Below, one piece after another: positions 1-11,900 of a stretch of DNA of 64,000 nt. Position numbers and translations under genes: made by a program. The stretch covers positions 25,491,786 to 25,555,785 of the forward strand of contig NC_135176.1 in NCBI RefSeq assembly GCF_041146795.1, given 5' to 3'. Within the stretch, counting starts at the first letter, position 1. Every line of letters begins with the position of its first letter. The notes under the pieces were generated by a model. The model was not told where the DNA came from. It saw only the letters and a program-made list of their open reading frames with translations, and did not search any database. This stretch comes from Maylandia zebra. Its lineage: Eukaryota > Chordata > Actinopteri > Cichliformes > Cichlidae.

Positions 1-951
1 AAAGATGTGCACAGTCAGGATTTCTCAGTCTGCACCTTTTCCCATGCTGGATCACCTACAATTTTAATAAAAGACTCATAAATGGAGTAAATGAGTCAAA
101 CTAAATTTAAGTGAGTCTAAGCAGTGAAGGTGAACCCTCATGGACTGCTGGCACATCTGTGTGTGAAGTTATAGACATGTTATAAAAAGGCATAATTCAC
201 AGAGGTCAAAGCCATGTTTTGTAGGTGGCTGTAAATATGGTTTTTAATGCTGTTAACTTTTAAGATTTTAACATGGGAGTCTATGAGGACAGAGCCACTT
301 TTGGAGCCAGCCTCAAGTGGCCATCAGAAGAACTGCAGTTTTTAGTTTGGGGTTCTAATTCACATTTTCAATCACTTTCAGTAGCAGGGTTTCAGACCGT
401 CAAGGCCTTTGCCTTTGACTGCAACGGATCCCTACAGGAGAGATGGCCCATATTCAGGTGGATTTATACATTTCGCTTCTGGAGATGGATGGATTGCAAT
501 TCAGGGAGCTTGGAAGCTCTTCATTGTGTTTCTCGAGCTGTTCCTCAATATTTTTCTGCAGAATGGCGGGGTCTATTATCTTTCTGGGGTAGGCCACTGT
601 CTTTAAAGGATTGGGAGTCATTTCTAGGTTTCCAACAGCATGTACCAGGCGGGTGACAGATGTCCACTTGACTTCCAGCACCCAGTGACTCTGTGGTTTG
701 TAACCATTTTCTGTACAATTTTACTTGGATTTTTAACTCCCCGAAACTGTTTTAATGAGGACACATTGTGTGTGGCAGAAACAAGTGAGGACAGCAGTGA
801 TACTCATGACCAATCATTTATCTGATGGAGTAAAACATTCACTCTTTTTTAACTCAGATTTTGGTCTCTGTGAAGTTCACGACAAAACTGCAAAACGACA
901 GCACCGCTAGGATCAAGCGCAATCAAACAGCGCGTCTGAGCGCTCGCTGAC
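1..951 (-). other. rabgef1: RABGEF1 intron (left edge)
   Basis: The stretch lies downstream, on the minus strand, of the last RABGEF1 exon visible here. The next expected peptide of the VPS9 domain (beginning DIIEMDSK in vertebrate Rabex-5) was not found on either strand, so the remaining exons lie beyond base 1. The interval 272-345 carries a phrase recurring in teleost dispersed repeats (gagtctatgaggac followed by ggagccagcctcaagtggcc). An open minus-strand frame at 454-681 reads as a 75-residue protein-like stretch that I could not assign; it may be part of the same repeat. Confidence 0.6.
272..681. repeat. Dispersed teleost repeat, class unknown
   Basis: The interval contains ggagccagcctcaagtggcc, which I recognise as a phrase recurring in many teleost introns and UTRs. 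It is followed by a minus-strand open frame of 75 codons (454-681) with a lysine- and glutamate-rich segment. Pieces of what may be the same family occur near 4850 (atagactgtatataaaag) and 62,810-62,960 (gtctgaaaagcgaggccaa). I cannot place it in a transposon class from sequence alone. Confidence 0.45.
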
Positions 952-3900
952 CTGTTATCGCTTTCACCACATTCTCAGAGACTTCCGGGATTTCTTCATC
1001 CATGGACACACAGAGCATCTGGATGGTCACCCAGTGCAAAGCCCTGCAACACAGAGAATCAGAATCAGAGACAAAAAAAAGGCATACAAACATTGTGTTC
1101 ATTCACGTAAGCCTGACACTCTTATTTTTTGTATTTTGTGTGTCTACATATGATGTAACCATACACATTTGTTACAGTCACTTCGCTCCAGGGTGACAAA
1201 CACATCAGACACGTGCAGTCAGCAGCTGCCACTGTGCTTCCAAATGTAAGAAAAACACAGCTAAAAATGGCTATTGTGTAATCAACTGCACAGACTCAGA
1301 AAGCATTCAGACTGAAGTTTTCACAGGCGGATGAAGATTAAAGGCGAGCGCTGTGCACTGAGGCTTTCTATTCACCAGGCACACACAGCTTACACATAAA
1401 AACCCCATGTTTGCACAAAATCTAATGCCAAAGCCAGGAAAATCCACAAAAATGACAATGTGACATAAAATATTATATTCTAAAAACACCAGGCTGTGCT
1501 GAGTTGTTCAGTCCAGGAAGAACCACCTTATCCTGTTCTGTGTGGCCAAGTCCTTCCTCTCGTCATCAGTGGTTTCTGGACAGAAAACGCTCTTGTACAG
1601 ACGAGTCATGATGTACTTTTCCACTTGGTCCATCACCTGCTCCACAGACTCAGAGGAGCCTGGTGAACAAAGGCACATTAGAGCATATAAAATACTGCTT
1701 GTGCTGCCATCTAGTGGCTTCTCAGACTGTTTGCGTTGAGAATGTCTTAATGATTGTTTTAAATACTTGAGGTAAAGTTGCAACTTCTGCAATCCTACCT
1801 TTAAAGTGAGTCATCAGGCGGTCGGCCAAATTCTGGTAGAAATCTTGAACGCACTCTGACAGCTCATCGGCACCCAGGTCCTGTTGACAAAAGACCTTAG
1901 AAGGTTCTTCGCGTGGAAAGTCATGGAAACATTCAAAAGTAAACGACTGGTGTCATTGAGTCAATGAGCGTCAGAGTACGTCGCACCTTCTTGCTTGACA
2001 TGTTCACGAGGAAGACTCGGCACTGCTTGTGGATCTCCCGGCCGGGCTTCTGGAGGTTTTTCAGGAAGTCCACAAAGTCTTTGGACACTTGGTCCGTATC
2101 GAAGCTTGCGTGGCGGCTGATGGACGGACTGGTTTTACCTTCTTGGGTTTCTAGTTAGGGAAAAAAAAAATCAAGTTTAAAATAAAACAATAATTCTCCC
2201 CCCAATAGGTGTATATGTGTAGGTACTTCAGATAAACATGTATTACTTACTCTCATCATAGGACACATAACTCCCTACGCAGCTGTCATGCCACTAAATA
2301 ATTGCAAGAATTACCTCTTCAGAGCAAAATTTTTAAATTTCACAGCAAAACACCAAAAAATGTTTTTGTCATTTGTCACAAGTTATTATAAATGCTGTGC
2401 AACATCAAGTGTGGATGAAGGAGTGCCCCCCCTTACACCATCAGAGGAACTCAGGACACTTGTAATGTCCATTCACTGAACACTGTATTAAGTACAACTT
2501 AACTTAAAGAGATTAGACTGTGAATGGATGGAAGTAATTGGCAACAATACTCAGCTAGGCTGTGGGCTTTAGATGATGCACAGTTGGTACTAAGGAGCCC
2601 AAATGTGTGCCAAGAACATATCCCGGACACCGGACACATCCTGAACCACTGATACAGGGCTGGGTGGTTCATGCTTTCATGTTGTTTACACTAAATTCTG
2701 ACCTTACCACACGCCACAGCAGAAATCAAGACTCACAGACCAGATAACATTTTTCCAATCTACTATTTTTAAAATTTTGGTTAACCTATGTGATTTGTAG
2801 CCTCAGCTTCCTGCTCTTAGCTGAGAGAAATGGCAGTCAAGGTGGTCTTCTGCTGCTGCTGCAGCCTATCTGCTTCAAGGCTCCACATGCTGTGAGCTCA
2901 GAGATTCTCTTCTACAATAACTATTTGAGTGACTGTTGCCTTCTTATCAGCTCAAAGCACTCTGGCCATTCTCCTCTGACTTCCTGCAGGATTTTCTCCT
3001 TTTCAAACTATATTTGTTAAACCCTAGAGATGCTTCCAGCAGATCAGCAGGGTCTGAAATACTGGCTCATCTAGTACCAACAACCATCCCACGTTTAAAA
3101 TCTTTTAAATCACCTTTCTTCATCCTTCTGATGCCTGGTTTGAACTTCAGTTGTTGTTATCCTCTGACCAACAACTGCATGATACCCCTAGAACAACAAC
3201 ATCTGTTTCCACCTTAAGATTTAAAAACAAAGGAAAGCTATAAACATTTAAATATTACTTTCAGGTTCTTTTAACTGAATGGACTGAGAAAAACAGCAAT
3301 TCTCCTCAGCTTTGGCAGCCAAAGCAAACTAAGCTTTATGCAAACTAAGACATTTTTTAATGTGGCAAGCAGCTGGGTGCTCTGATGACAGGGGAAGAAT
3401 ATAGATGTTGTTCTTAGGACAGAAACCACTTTCTAAAGTCAGCATGTGCTTCCCGAAGTCTTCATTTTTCTTGGGACCTCCAGCTGTATATTAAACCACC
3501 ACTGATGACTTATCATCAGTAACCATCCTCATTTGAAGAGCTGTTATCACCACAACCTTCCACCGTAATTTCTTTTTACAACCTCCTGCAGTTGCTTATT
3601 ATTGGCATGGACGTGGTAAGACACTAACACCAATATACACCTAATCCCAACCCCTGACTATTTCAGGCTAAAGCATGCAGCTGCGAGTTGATCAACAAAA
3701 CACTCACAAAGCACCCCAAGTGCACACACATTGATGTTAATGAATGTGATACCTTTTTTAGAAGCAGTTCGTGACGAAGGGCTGAAGAACTTCTTGACGG
3801 TGGTCACTTTCCGAGTCTTTTCATTGGTTTTCTTCTCCTCAAACTTGGAGAAGGGACCCAGCGAGGCATGTCCAGGCTGCGGGGGCGTTGTGGACTGAGT

Positions 3901-4334
3901 CTGCACACCGTGACTGCTGGCATACGCTGCCTCCTCCTCTCGTTGCAGCCTGGAACCAAGCAAAGTTGATTAGAGGGGAAACAATAAGCTTGTAATGAGC
4001 ACGTCTGTTTCTTTTCAAATGAATGCACCTGGTGATTTATAAAGTGGTTCATTCATTAATGGAGCTATTTAGCACAATGTTCTGTGTTTCTGCTTTTAGC
4101 CTCTCTCACACTTTGCTTTCCTCTGGAGACGTTTGAGGACTGCTAAAGGTCTTACTTTTCTGCCAGTGCCCAGTCATCCTGGATCTGTTTCTGCCGTACC
4201 CGCTGGTACTCCTCCCTCCAGCACTTTGAGCACAGGCCCTGCCAGGCTGCGTTGCCATAGTAACCACATCCTTTTTTGCACAGCAGGTCTGATTGGTCCA
4301 CGTGTATCCCCCGTCGCTCCGTCCGCTGACTCAT
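952..4334 (-). CDS. rabgef1: RABGEF1 (Rabex-5), 5' coding exons, partial
   Basis: Rabex-5 is the guanine-nucleotide exchange factor for Rab5 on early endosomes and also binds ubiquitin. Six coding exons are visible on the minus strand: 4334-4156, 3949-3753, 2150-1987, 1880-1799, 1659-1527 and 1043-952, all with GT-AG borders and compatible phases. The first encodes [18 protein letters not shown], then the A20-type zinc finger ([10 protein letters not shown]...CSKC). The exon 1-2 junction rebuilds the ubiquitin-interacting helix ([19 protein letters not shown]), followed by the conserved [19 protein letters not shown]. Later exons carry the helical bundle ([18 protein letters not shown]) and the start of the VPS9 catalytic domain ([10 protein letters not shown]...[14 protein letters not shown]). 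The C-terminal half lies left of the window. The ATG is four bases after an acceptor at 4340-4339, so upstream exons must be non-coding. Family identity is very secure; junctions are read by eye. Confidence 0.95.
2151..3752 (-). other. rabgef1: RABGEF1 intron
   Basis: This 1.6 kb intron separates the exon ending in the SKK motif from the exon starting with [10 protein letters not shown] see no coding segment, RNA gene or recognisable transposon here. Confidence 0.6.
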
Positions 4335-5297
4335 AATGCTGGACGACACGGGATGAAAAATTCATCATCTGATTTATTAGTGTGTTTGTATGCGCTGCTG
4401 GTCAGACCCATCTCCCCGCTGCTGCCTGCTTATGCAGCTCAGATTATTAAACAGTTTACACACACAGTTAAGGCAGGAATAACATGCCAGTCCAGCAGCG
4501 CTACACTAATAAAACTCTGCAATAAAAATGGAACGCTCTAATTATCGAGTTCTTTCGTAACACTCAGACACAGACTAAAATAAAAACAGTCTTAATACAC
4601 ACTCTTCGTAACTCAGTTTCACTTTGTCTTTCTCCTCTCCTTACTTCCTAGCATCCATGATTTCTTCCACCTTTTCCTGTATCTTAGTCCATCACAGGAA
4701 AGTTGAGAGAAATCAAAGGATGAAAAGTTATTTTAGCACCCTCTGGTGAATTTTTGATAATTTACAGTTTCTATTTTTACCCATATATAATAACTTCTAA
4801 GCATTATTTTTAATTTTCTGTTTGATTAGTATTTGCTTATGCAATTAACCATAGACTGTATATAAAAGATGGACCTGAACCCTATGGCAGAGTGCCTTAA
4901 ACCTGCAGCTCTTCTAACAGCCAGCATGACCTGCAATCTGTGTCTCAAACTCGTCTATCTAACAGTATTATTATTCATGATACAGAGAATAAAAGCCTTG
5001 ACTTGGATGAATGCTAATTATTTTTTCACTGCAGTGTGGTTTCAGACCGTGCTTTGAAAAGATTTTCTATAACCGAGACTTTAAGTGGGGATTAGCTACT
5101 CAAGAGGTGTGACTAAAGGGACACATACCACATTTACCACTGTAACAACTTCCATGATGGATCTGAGTGACTATCAATGTGTCAAATGTCAGCATGTACA
5201 CATTTCTGCTTGTTGTTTAAATAGTCAATGTATATTCGCACTAAGCAGCAGGCAACCATAATGGGGTTGGCGTTGGTGCCTGAGTTTGTATAGTAAA

Positions 5298-5329
5298 ACA
5301 TTCTGAACTTCTTAAGAAGTTCAGAATGT
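5298..5329. repeat. Perfect 32-bp palindrome
   Basis: The left half acattctgaacttctt is followed directly by its exact reverse complement with no spacer. The centre is cttaag. The flanks are A+T rich and I see no target duplication, so this is not evidently a transposon end. Confidence 0.9.
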
Positions 5330-6068
5330 ATCAGAATAATTAAAGTAAATATTCTGCATGTCACCTTGATGGGAATCAGTCTAAAATTGAGTTTCACTTT
5401 TAGGACCTGCGATCCTGACAGCAGATAAACCCTAACCTGCCTTTAATTCATGGCATTGTTCAAAAGAAACTTTGGTCTGTGACGCTGTAGAACACAAAGC
5501 CAGTTTCACTTGTTTATTACCTCTAACTATGACCTAAGAGTTACCTGCTCCCCAGTATGAAGATTTGCATGTCCTATTCATAGTTTTACAGCTCCAAGAG
5601 CAGCAGGTGAAAAACAAGCTTAGTCAGCATCTAATGCAGCGAAAGAATAGAGAATTATAAAGAACAAAATGTGAGAATACACAAGGAGGAAAGCCAGAAA
5701 TCACTAGAAATACAAAAAGCTACACAGACGACACAACAAAGGAAAACTGAGAATAAAACTGAAATAAGATTAACTTGACTTGAACGAAGAAAGAGGAAGG
5801 CAGGGGAACGCCTAAAGTCAAAAGACAAACAGACGAGAGAAGGAGGAAGTGAATGAAAACACAAAATGGGAACTAGCTGAATACGACCCTCAGTTACAGG
5901 TAACTAAAGCTAACGAGTCTAAACAGATGTAAGAATACAGCGTAGCTCAAACCATAAACAGCCCAAAGAGCAGATCAGAAAATAAAAAAAACACATTTAA
6001 ACTTCTAGATACAAGTAACTAAATTAAAGCAACAACTCTACAAGCAGTAAATTAAGTACTACCTGGAG

Positions 6069-6549
6069 CAGTGTTTCCCAACCACTGTGCTGCAGCACAT
6101 AGGTGTGCCATGAGAAATGATCAGGTGTGCTGTTTCCACCTGATTAGTGCTCTAAGCGACCGGCGTGAGTAATGGGCAGAACAATTACACTGTCTTCGAC
6201 TAGAGGGAAGCACAACTGAAGAAGATGAAGAAGAAATTACATAATAGTCATGCTGTGAGTGAGACAGCACAGCGTGTAATAGCAATAGATAAATATTTGA
6301 AAAGAAAAAGTAGTCAATCTGACCTGGGTCCTGGAGAAATTCCGACCCAGATGAAGGCCTTTGCATGAGTAGCGGTCAAAAGAAAAACAAAAAGGTATAC
6401 TGGAGACAAACCGAGTCAATTCCGCTATACCTGATGCGCAGGGGGAAAATGATCAATATGCTTTTTGTGATATTATTGTTTGGTGGTGTGCCGTGTGTAT
6501 TTTCTAATGTGAAATATGTTCTGTGGCTCCAAAGGGTTGGGAAACACTG
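6069..6549. mobile_element. Non-autonomous hAT-like element (about 481 bp)
   Basis: The ends are inverted: cagtgtttcccaacc at the left and ggttgggaaacactg at the right. The flanking octamers are acctggag and acctaaag (6 of 8 identical), consistent with an aged 8-bp target duplication of the hAT superfamily. The interior has phrases such as ggtgtgccatgag that recur near these ends in other teleost copies. No transposase frame survives. Confidence 0.75.
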
Positions 6550-7968
6550 ACCTAAAGCATAGATATACAGACGACCCACTCCAAAGGTGAACCTAAAATG
6601 CAAGGCTCTAATGACAGGTTCTCAGAATCAGTAAGAATCATGAGCTCCCAAAATGCAGGGAACACGACACTGCAGGCAAAAGATGGCTGCAAATGACAAT
6701 ATGCAGCAAAGTGGAAAAACACTCATCAAAGCAGGCTGTTTTGTTTGCTATGTAGGAATCTATTGTAGTGGAATATCTATTCATTCTTTTTTTTTTTTTT
6801 TTTAAACCAACTGCCTTTTGTTCTGTTGCTTTTTTGACATTATCTACTAAACTAGGCGGTGCTCACGCAAGGCAATCACACTTTTAAGGTTGTAGCACAT
6901 AAACTTTGGAACAGACTTTCTCAGCCTATCAGGTTCTATCAGGAATGTTAAACTTGCTAAAAACTCGTCTTCATAGGTTAGCTTTTCTTCATTACTGTCA
7001 GTTAAGTCAAATGGCACAGCAGGCCAAATAGCACTAAGTGGAAGTGGAATTTAATAATTTAACCAGTATTATTACATCTGATTGAATTACATCAGTCTGA
7101 AAACATGAGAATGAGAATATTGCACATATTACAGCAATTTTATTTGTTTCAGTTCTCACTTTGTTCAATTTAACTTCATAATTATTCTATAAATGTTGCA
7201 TGAACAGCAGTAATAAATGATAATGGGATCGCTGTGTTTCCTGAATTATTTCTGCATAGGAAATAATTCTTTGGGGTTTTTTTTCGTTTAGCAGATGATG
7301 CAAATACAGAAACTACTACAAACTAAATTAAAACTAAAGTGAAACACGTGAACTCACACAGAACCTAGCTGAAACTAAGAAGATGTAAAAGCAAAGATTT
7401 TAATAATAAAAATTAAAACTAATGAAAAATGCAGTGTTCGAGTCCTCTGAGCAAGCATTCTAATACATCAGAATTACTGTTACCTATGATGTCATGTACT
7501 CAATTATCTATATTAGTCTAAGCATCCAGTGGATTATTGTTGGTGGTGATGTTTTCCTCCAGTTCACAGTTATCCTATCCGGTTGTTCAGTCTGACGTCA
7601 CTAGCCGTGTCTGGGTCTAAACTCCGCTGCACGTCCATATATCAAACGATCATATGGCATTACTGAGAGTTGAAAAACTGTCTAAAGTCTTTCATCTTTA
7701 ATAAAATGATCAGCGTTCTGCTCAGGTGTAACAATTGAGTTTAACATCCAGGCATCCATGAAAACGGAATTTATGACATTTAAAGGAGTTAGAAGTTAGC
7801 AGGGAGTTAGCTCGCTAGCTTCTATCTAAATACAATATAGCATGTCCTGACTGCGGGGTTTTGGAAACAAATTAAAACGTACAGCTCTGTTATCACTTCC
7901 AGCATAAATGAAGACAGAAAACTAAACAGCAGTGACGTTTGTAGGGTTACTGAAGTTGGGCTAGCTGG

Positions 7969-8892
7969 TAGGGCTGGGCGATATATCGAGTTTTTTTAAA
8001 ATATCGATATATTTTCATACCAGATATAAGATGTGACAATATCGTTTATATCGATATAGCCTATGTTATGTTATAATTATACTTGTGGAGCCGCAGGTTT
8101 GCCTCTCTTTCGTCCACTTTTGTCTCTACGCAACGTTACTCGGCCTCGCCTCTCCTTCACTGAACACAACTCCCCCTCCCCCATAGCTTCACCTGCAGGC
8201 AATGACAAGATGAAAGCGGAAAATCTCCGTTAGCGAGTTACCGCGGATCGTCCCGTGCGTGGGGCTGGACGGCGTCAACGTGTTAGCGAGCTAACCACGC
8301 TAACGAGCTAACCGCGCTAACGACATGCAGCCCAGAGGAGCTGCACGGCCTAAAATCCTTTCATTTTCTCAAAACTCGACAGTGCGCCTTATGTATGAAT
8401 TCTGGTTGTGCTTACTGACCGCGAACCGATTTTATGTGGTACACAGCGCTCATCAATCTGTCCAAAAATGTTTTAATATGACTTTGCTAAGCTACGGAGC
8501 TGCACTGCTTGATGGATTGTCGGAGGATTACGGCTACCGGGGAGGAGCCTCGCGGAGTGATACGTACTGTGCTTCAACGTAATATTACCGTACTGTGTGT
8601 GTATAAGGACCACAAACGGCACCTGTTCAAAGATGTGGTGCAGCTGTGAAATCTGTCTCTTTGTTATTATGCTCAGCGTCTATTAGTTTACATTTTGACT
8701 GCACAATTGTGAGCTTTTTGTTATGCACAAAAACAACATTGTTTTCTTTTATTTATGGACCATGATTATTTAATAAATGCTGAATTTATTTTTGAGTAAT
8801 TTCTTCATGTACATCTACGCTGTATGTAAATAAAAGTGTGACATCTGGGACACAGTGTGACTAAGAACTCTCTTTTTGTTCTTAACTTATGG

Positions 8893-8927
<35 letters not shown>

Positions 8928-9002
8928 GAGATATATATCTTATATCGCCATCCAGCTAAAAAATATCGAGATATGAATTTTGGGTCATATCGCCCAGCCC
9001 TA
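7969..9002. mobile_element. hAT-like element, copy 1 (1,034 bp)
   Basis: The termini are tagggctgggcgatat and atatcgcccagccc-ta (inverted). The element is bounded by a perfect 8-bp direct repeat, ctagctgg, at 7961-7968 and 9003-9010, which is diagnostic of hAT insertion. The interior has (gctaacgag)-type iterations near 8280-8325 and a 27-bp poly(A) near 8898-8925. The second copy in this window is at 40,915-41,972. Relative to that copy, this one lacks a segment near position 8630. No intact transposase is present, so it is non-autonomous. Confidence 0.9.
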
Positions 9003-9539
9003 CTAGCTGGTATATAATGATGTGCTGTGTGACCGCTAGCGACACAGCTACGTTAGCATAATATAAACAAGCTAACTTTTTTTCCACTCGATAAAAGTTA
9101 CCGTGAGTGTTCTCGGTGGTCAGGAACAAATGTAATTGCATGGCAGGATGCTGTAAAAGGACCAAACTTCAGCCAGGAGAACAACTGAGATAATCCATCC
9201 ACAATACGAGGTTAGTCATTCATATACTGCTGCATGGGCTGGGCTGTAGTTACATCCTAAGGTTTTAAAAACTGAGCTTAAAATAAAATAAATGATTAGC
9301 GGTAATAAAAGCCGAGGGAGATCAACAGTGATCACTGACTGTTTTAGGAGCTTTTTGAGATCAAATAGAAGAAAATACATAACATTAAACATGTTAACAA
9401 CACAAAAGCCATATTAAACGCAGACTACTTTAGACCCGGAAGTAGAATTCGTCGCGTCATCACTGAACAACCGGATAGCGCTCTGAGGAAGTACAAACAC
9501 CATAGGAACATAGTAACAACTGCCAATATCCCCGGATTA

Positions 9540-10020
9540 TTGGACAGGCCCAGAATACATGATCCCCAATGAACCTGCAGCTCCTCCAATCTTTATCTGA
9601 TGCTGAGACCTGAGAGTCTCTAAAAACTCTAATTTATTCTTCCAATCAAAAATTTTCCCATAGATTACTACTAATACCTTTGTGACAATTCATACACATG
9701 TCCACCCGGGCGCTGTCCTCAGTGGACACACTTAATCCAAGCTCGGGGTCTAAGGAGCTGGAAAGAAAAGCGTCTGGACTTCTCTAAGTTGCTTGAAGAC
9801 GTTTCACCTCTCATCCAAGAAGCTTCTTCAGTTCTAGGGTCAAATGGTGGAGAGTCCCAGATTAAAGCCCTATGCGAGTGTCCCCCCAAGACAGACATGG
9901 GCCCCCTGTTGATCCTCTACTGAATCACAGGAGTCCAGGTGTGAAAATGGGTGTAGGTCACAGTCAGCTAAGGTTTCAGGTGAACCCGCTGTGAAACCTA
10001 GCCCCACCCTATCATTAATC
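9540..10020. repeat. Dispersed repeat with 'gaagacgtttcacctctcatcc' core
   Basis: The segment around 9790-9835 (ttgaagacgtttcacctctc and agaagcttcttcagttct) matches a phrase that I recognise as widespread in fish genomes. The borders are approximate and I cannot assign a class; a retroelement origin is plausible. The downstream part near 9960-10,010 (ggtttcaggtgaacccgctg) probably belongs to the same unit. Confidence 0.5.
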
Positions 10021-10234
10021 CAAGCTCCCACTTTTCTTTTATATTGAGGCTGTTTTCTATTTATAGCACATCACACATGTAAGTGTCCCAAGTCCCAAGT
10101 TGAAAGTGTGTGTGTGTACACACAAATTAATAAATCATATTGACCTACTAATAAGAATGAGTACTTTAACTCTTTAAGTATATTTTGATGCTAAGACTGA
10201 TTAGCAGGGTGTGACTTTTACTGGACTTCTTATT

Positions 10235-10626
10235 GCACGATCTGATATCGTGGTATTGGTGTTGTTCCCAGATCAACATAGTAAATGTTGTTCCAGGATC
10301 AACATTGCAAGTGACCAATCAGAATGTTGTGACGTCATACTTTTGCGACTTCAGGAAAAACCGCCATAAAACAAAAAACTGTACTTAAGCTGCGAGAAAC
10401 CGCCTCTGTCCGCTGATCAACGGACCCTGACCCTAACCCTTTAATAAACGCTAAGCAGAATTGATATTGTCCTTGCAACACTGGAATTTCATAAATGCAC
10501 GAATGGCTTGGCACGCCAAAGAATAACGTCACAACAATGAGATTAGTCACTTGCAATATTGATCTTGGAACAACATTTACTATGTTGTTCCAGGATCAAC
10601 ACCAACGCGACGATATCAGATCATCC
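10235..10626. mobile_element. Palindromic MITE with ~100-bp arms
   Basis: The left arm (10,235-10,338) and right arm (10,527-10,626) are imperfect reverse complements of each other over about 100 bp. They begin gcacgatctgatatcg and, read inward from the right, ggatgatctgatatcg. Each arm contains gttgttcc/ggaacaac words and a CRE-like tgacgtca or near match. A 10-bp direct repeat, acttcttatt, flanks the element (10,225-10,234 and 10,627-10,636). The centre carries ccctgaccctaaccc, which resembles a short telomere-like run. There is no coding frame. Confidence 0.82.
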
Positions 10627-10861
10627 ACTTCTTATTCAAGACAAAACAATGTTTAAACTCTTCTGCAGGACACAGGGCTGCAGCGGTTTCCACATCTGTT
10701 TTTCTCCTGATCAAGCATTTTGATTTTCTGTGGGCCCCCCACTGCCGTGATCCTGGGCGCTGCCCTGTCCATTACAACCATAAGAGGGCCATGAACGCTC
10801 TTGCAACTCCCGACACCCCCCAGCTGCTTCTTTGTTCCAGCTTCCAAAAGACGGTTTGTTA

Positions 10862-11365
10862 GTATTAGTATTTATTTATTTATTGTCATTGTCAAGAACA
10901 ATGAAATTGCGTTTGGGGCTTCCATACAACCCAAAAAAAAGAAGAAAATAATAAATACCCCTTAAAACCCAAGTGTACATATTTAACCCAGTGTGACTCC
11001 AATGCAATAAGACAATCCTTAGCAATAATGTTCGTAGAAATTCAGACAAAGACCTGAGAAACATGACAAAATACAACAATGCAACCCATTCAATATTATT
11101 GTACTGTGAGATATGATATCAGATATGATAGTTATCTATTTAAGAAAGAGGGGGGGGGGGGGCAGGAGGGGGAAGAGAATAAAGATATGATGCACCAATG
11201 CAGACCAGTTCATTGCTATTAAGAAGTTGGATATGGTTATTGTCCGTGAGAGGGGGGCAGAGAGTTCAGGAGCCTCACAGCCTGTGGATACAGGCTGTTG
11301 GCCAGTCTGGATGTTCTGGCCTGTATAGACCTGTACCTTCTCCCTGAGGGCAGCTGTAGCTGGAA
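10862..11365 (-). mobile_element. LINE 3' fragment (Rex1-like), 5'-truncated
   Basis: Read on the minus strand, the right end encodes a C-terminal reverse-transcriptase tail of the type GRRYRSIQARTSRLANSLYP, followed by a 3' UTR ending in a ttattgtcattg-type terminus (antisense at about 10,875-10,890). The related tail RRLRYIRTRTSRHKNSFFP occurs in the longer LINE at 42,906. Only the extreme 3' portion is present, typical of a truncated retrotransposition product. Confidence 0.65.
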
Positions 11366-11397
11366 CCGTTATTACGTTCCAGCTACAGCTTCAGGGC
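11342..11397. repeat. Inverted repeat in LINE fragment
   Basis: The left arm (ccctga, then gctgtagctggaac) and the right arm (gttccagctacagc, then tcaggg) are reverse complements, with a 9-nt loop and a 4-nt extra segment in the left arm. The left arm is LINE sequence; the right arm looks like an inverted copy of it. Confidence 0.8.
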
Positions 11398-11744
11398 AGA
11401 TTTAAAGCTCCTGAGAAGTTCAAACAGTGAAGAATGACCCGCCTTATGAAAATGTTTCGCTACCCTGTATTTTTGTATCACCCAAATCTCTCACGGGTGG
11501 TCGATTTAGCTAAGATCAGACCGTCGCAAATACACACAAAACAAGTTTCAGCCCTCCTTCAAGTCCTTAAAGCTTTCAATCAGGTTTCCCTTTCAATTTT
11601 TCTGGAGTCTGGAGGTCATCGAGCAGCCAGTCCAGCTGTGTTTTAACGGCCGTCGCAGGAAAATAAGGCAGCTAAATAAAAATATTACTTGTTTTGTTAC
11701 TTTTTGAACACGCCGTGTGCCCGCTGTGCCGATCAGGTACTCAC

Positions 11745-11900
11745 CTGTTTGTGATTTCACTGTCCAGGAGCTGGAAACAGACCTCCGCCTCCGATGCGTT
11801 TGTGCCCGGTATGCTGACCAGACCGTGAGGGTCCGGACGACTACGTCATCACGCAGACAACACGGAAGTCCGGCAGCTACGCGATATCTCATTTTAACTA
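11745..11900 (-). promoter_or_regulatory. rabgef1: Probable non-coding first exon and CpG promoter of RABGEF1
   Basis: On the minus strand there is a strong splice donor, aaacag|gtgagtacc, at 11,745. It is preceded by a CpG-rich stretch with ETS-like sites (ggacttccg near 11,865 and acttccgc near 11,915) and a CRE-like tgatgacgtag near 11,845. No long ORF starts here. Because the first RABGEF1 coding exon has a splice acceptor four bases before its ATG, an upstream non-coding exon is required and this is the best candidate. A second CpG patch with ccggaagt at 9435-9445 is a less convincing alternative. Confidence 0.5.

Larger units (their letters stand above)
4339..11744 (-). other. rabgef1: RABGEF1 first intron (repeat-rich)
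   Basis: The interval lies between the first coding exon and the presumed non-coding first exon. It holds a 32-bp palindrome (5298), a short hAT-like element (6069-6549), a 1,034-bp hAT element (7969-9002), a dispersed repeat (about 9540-10,020), a palindromic MITE (10,235-10,626) and a LINE 3' fragment (10,862-11,365). Single-copy-looking stretches (about 4400-5290, 5400-6060, 6600-7960 and 9010-9540) show no exon that I can defend. The intron status depends on the upstream exon really belonging to RABGEF1. Confidence 0.5.

Noticed and set aside
8325-8582. 85-codon open frame as a host gene
   Set aside because: It lies wholly inside the hAT-like element 7969-9002, and copy 2 does not preserve the frame.
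10425-10445. Telomere-like ccctaaccc as an interstitial telomere
   Set aside because: Only about two imperfect units, located in the centre of a MITE.
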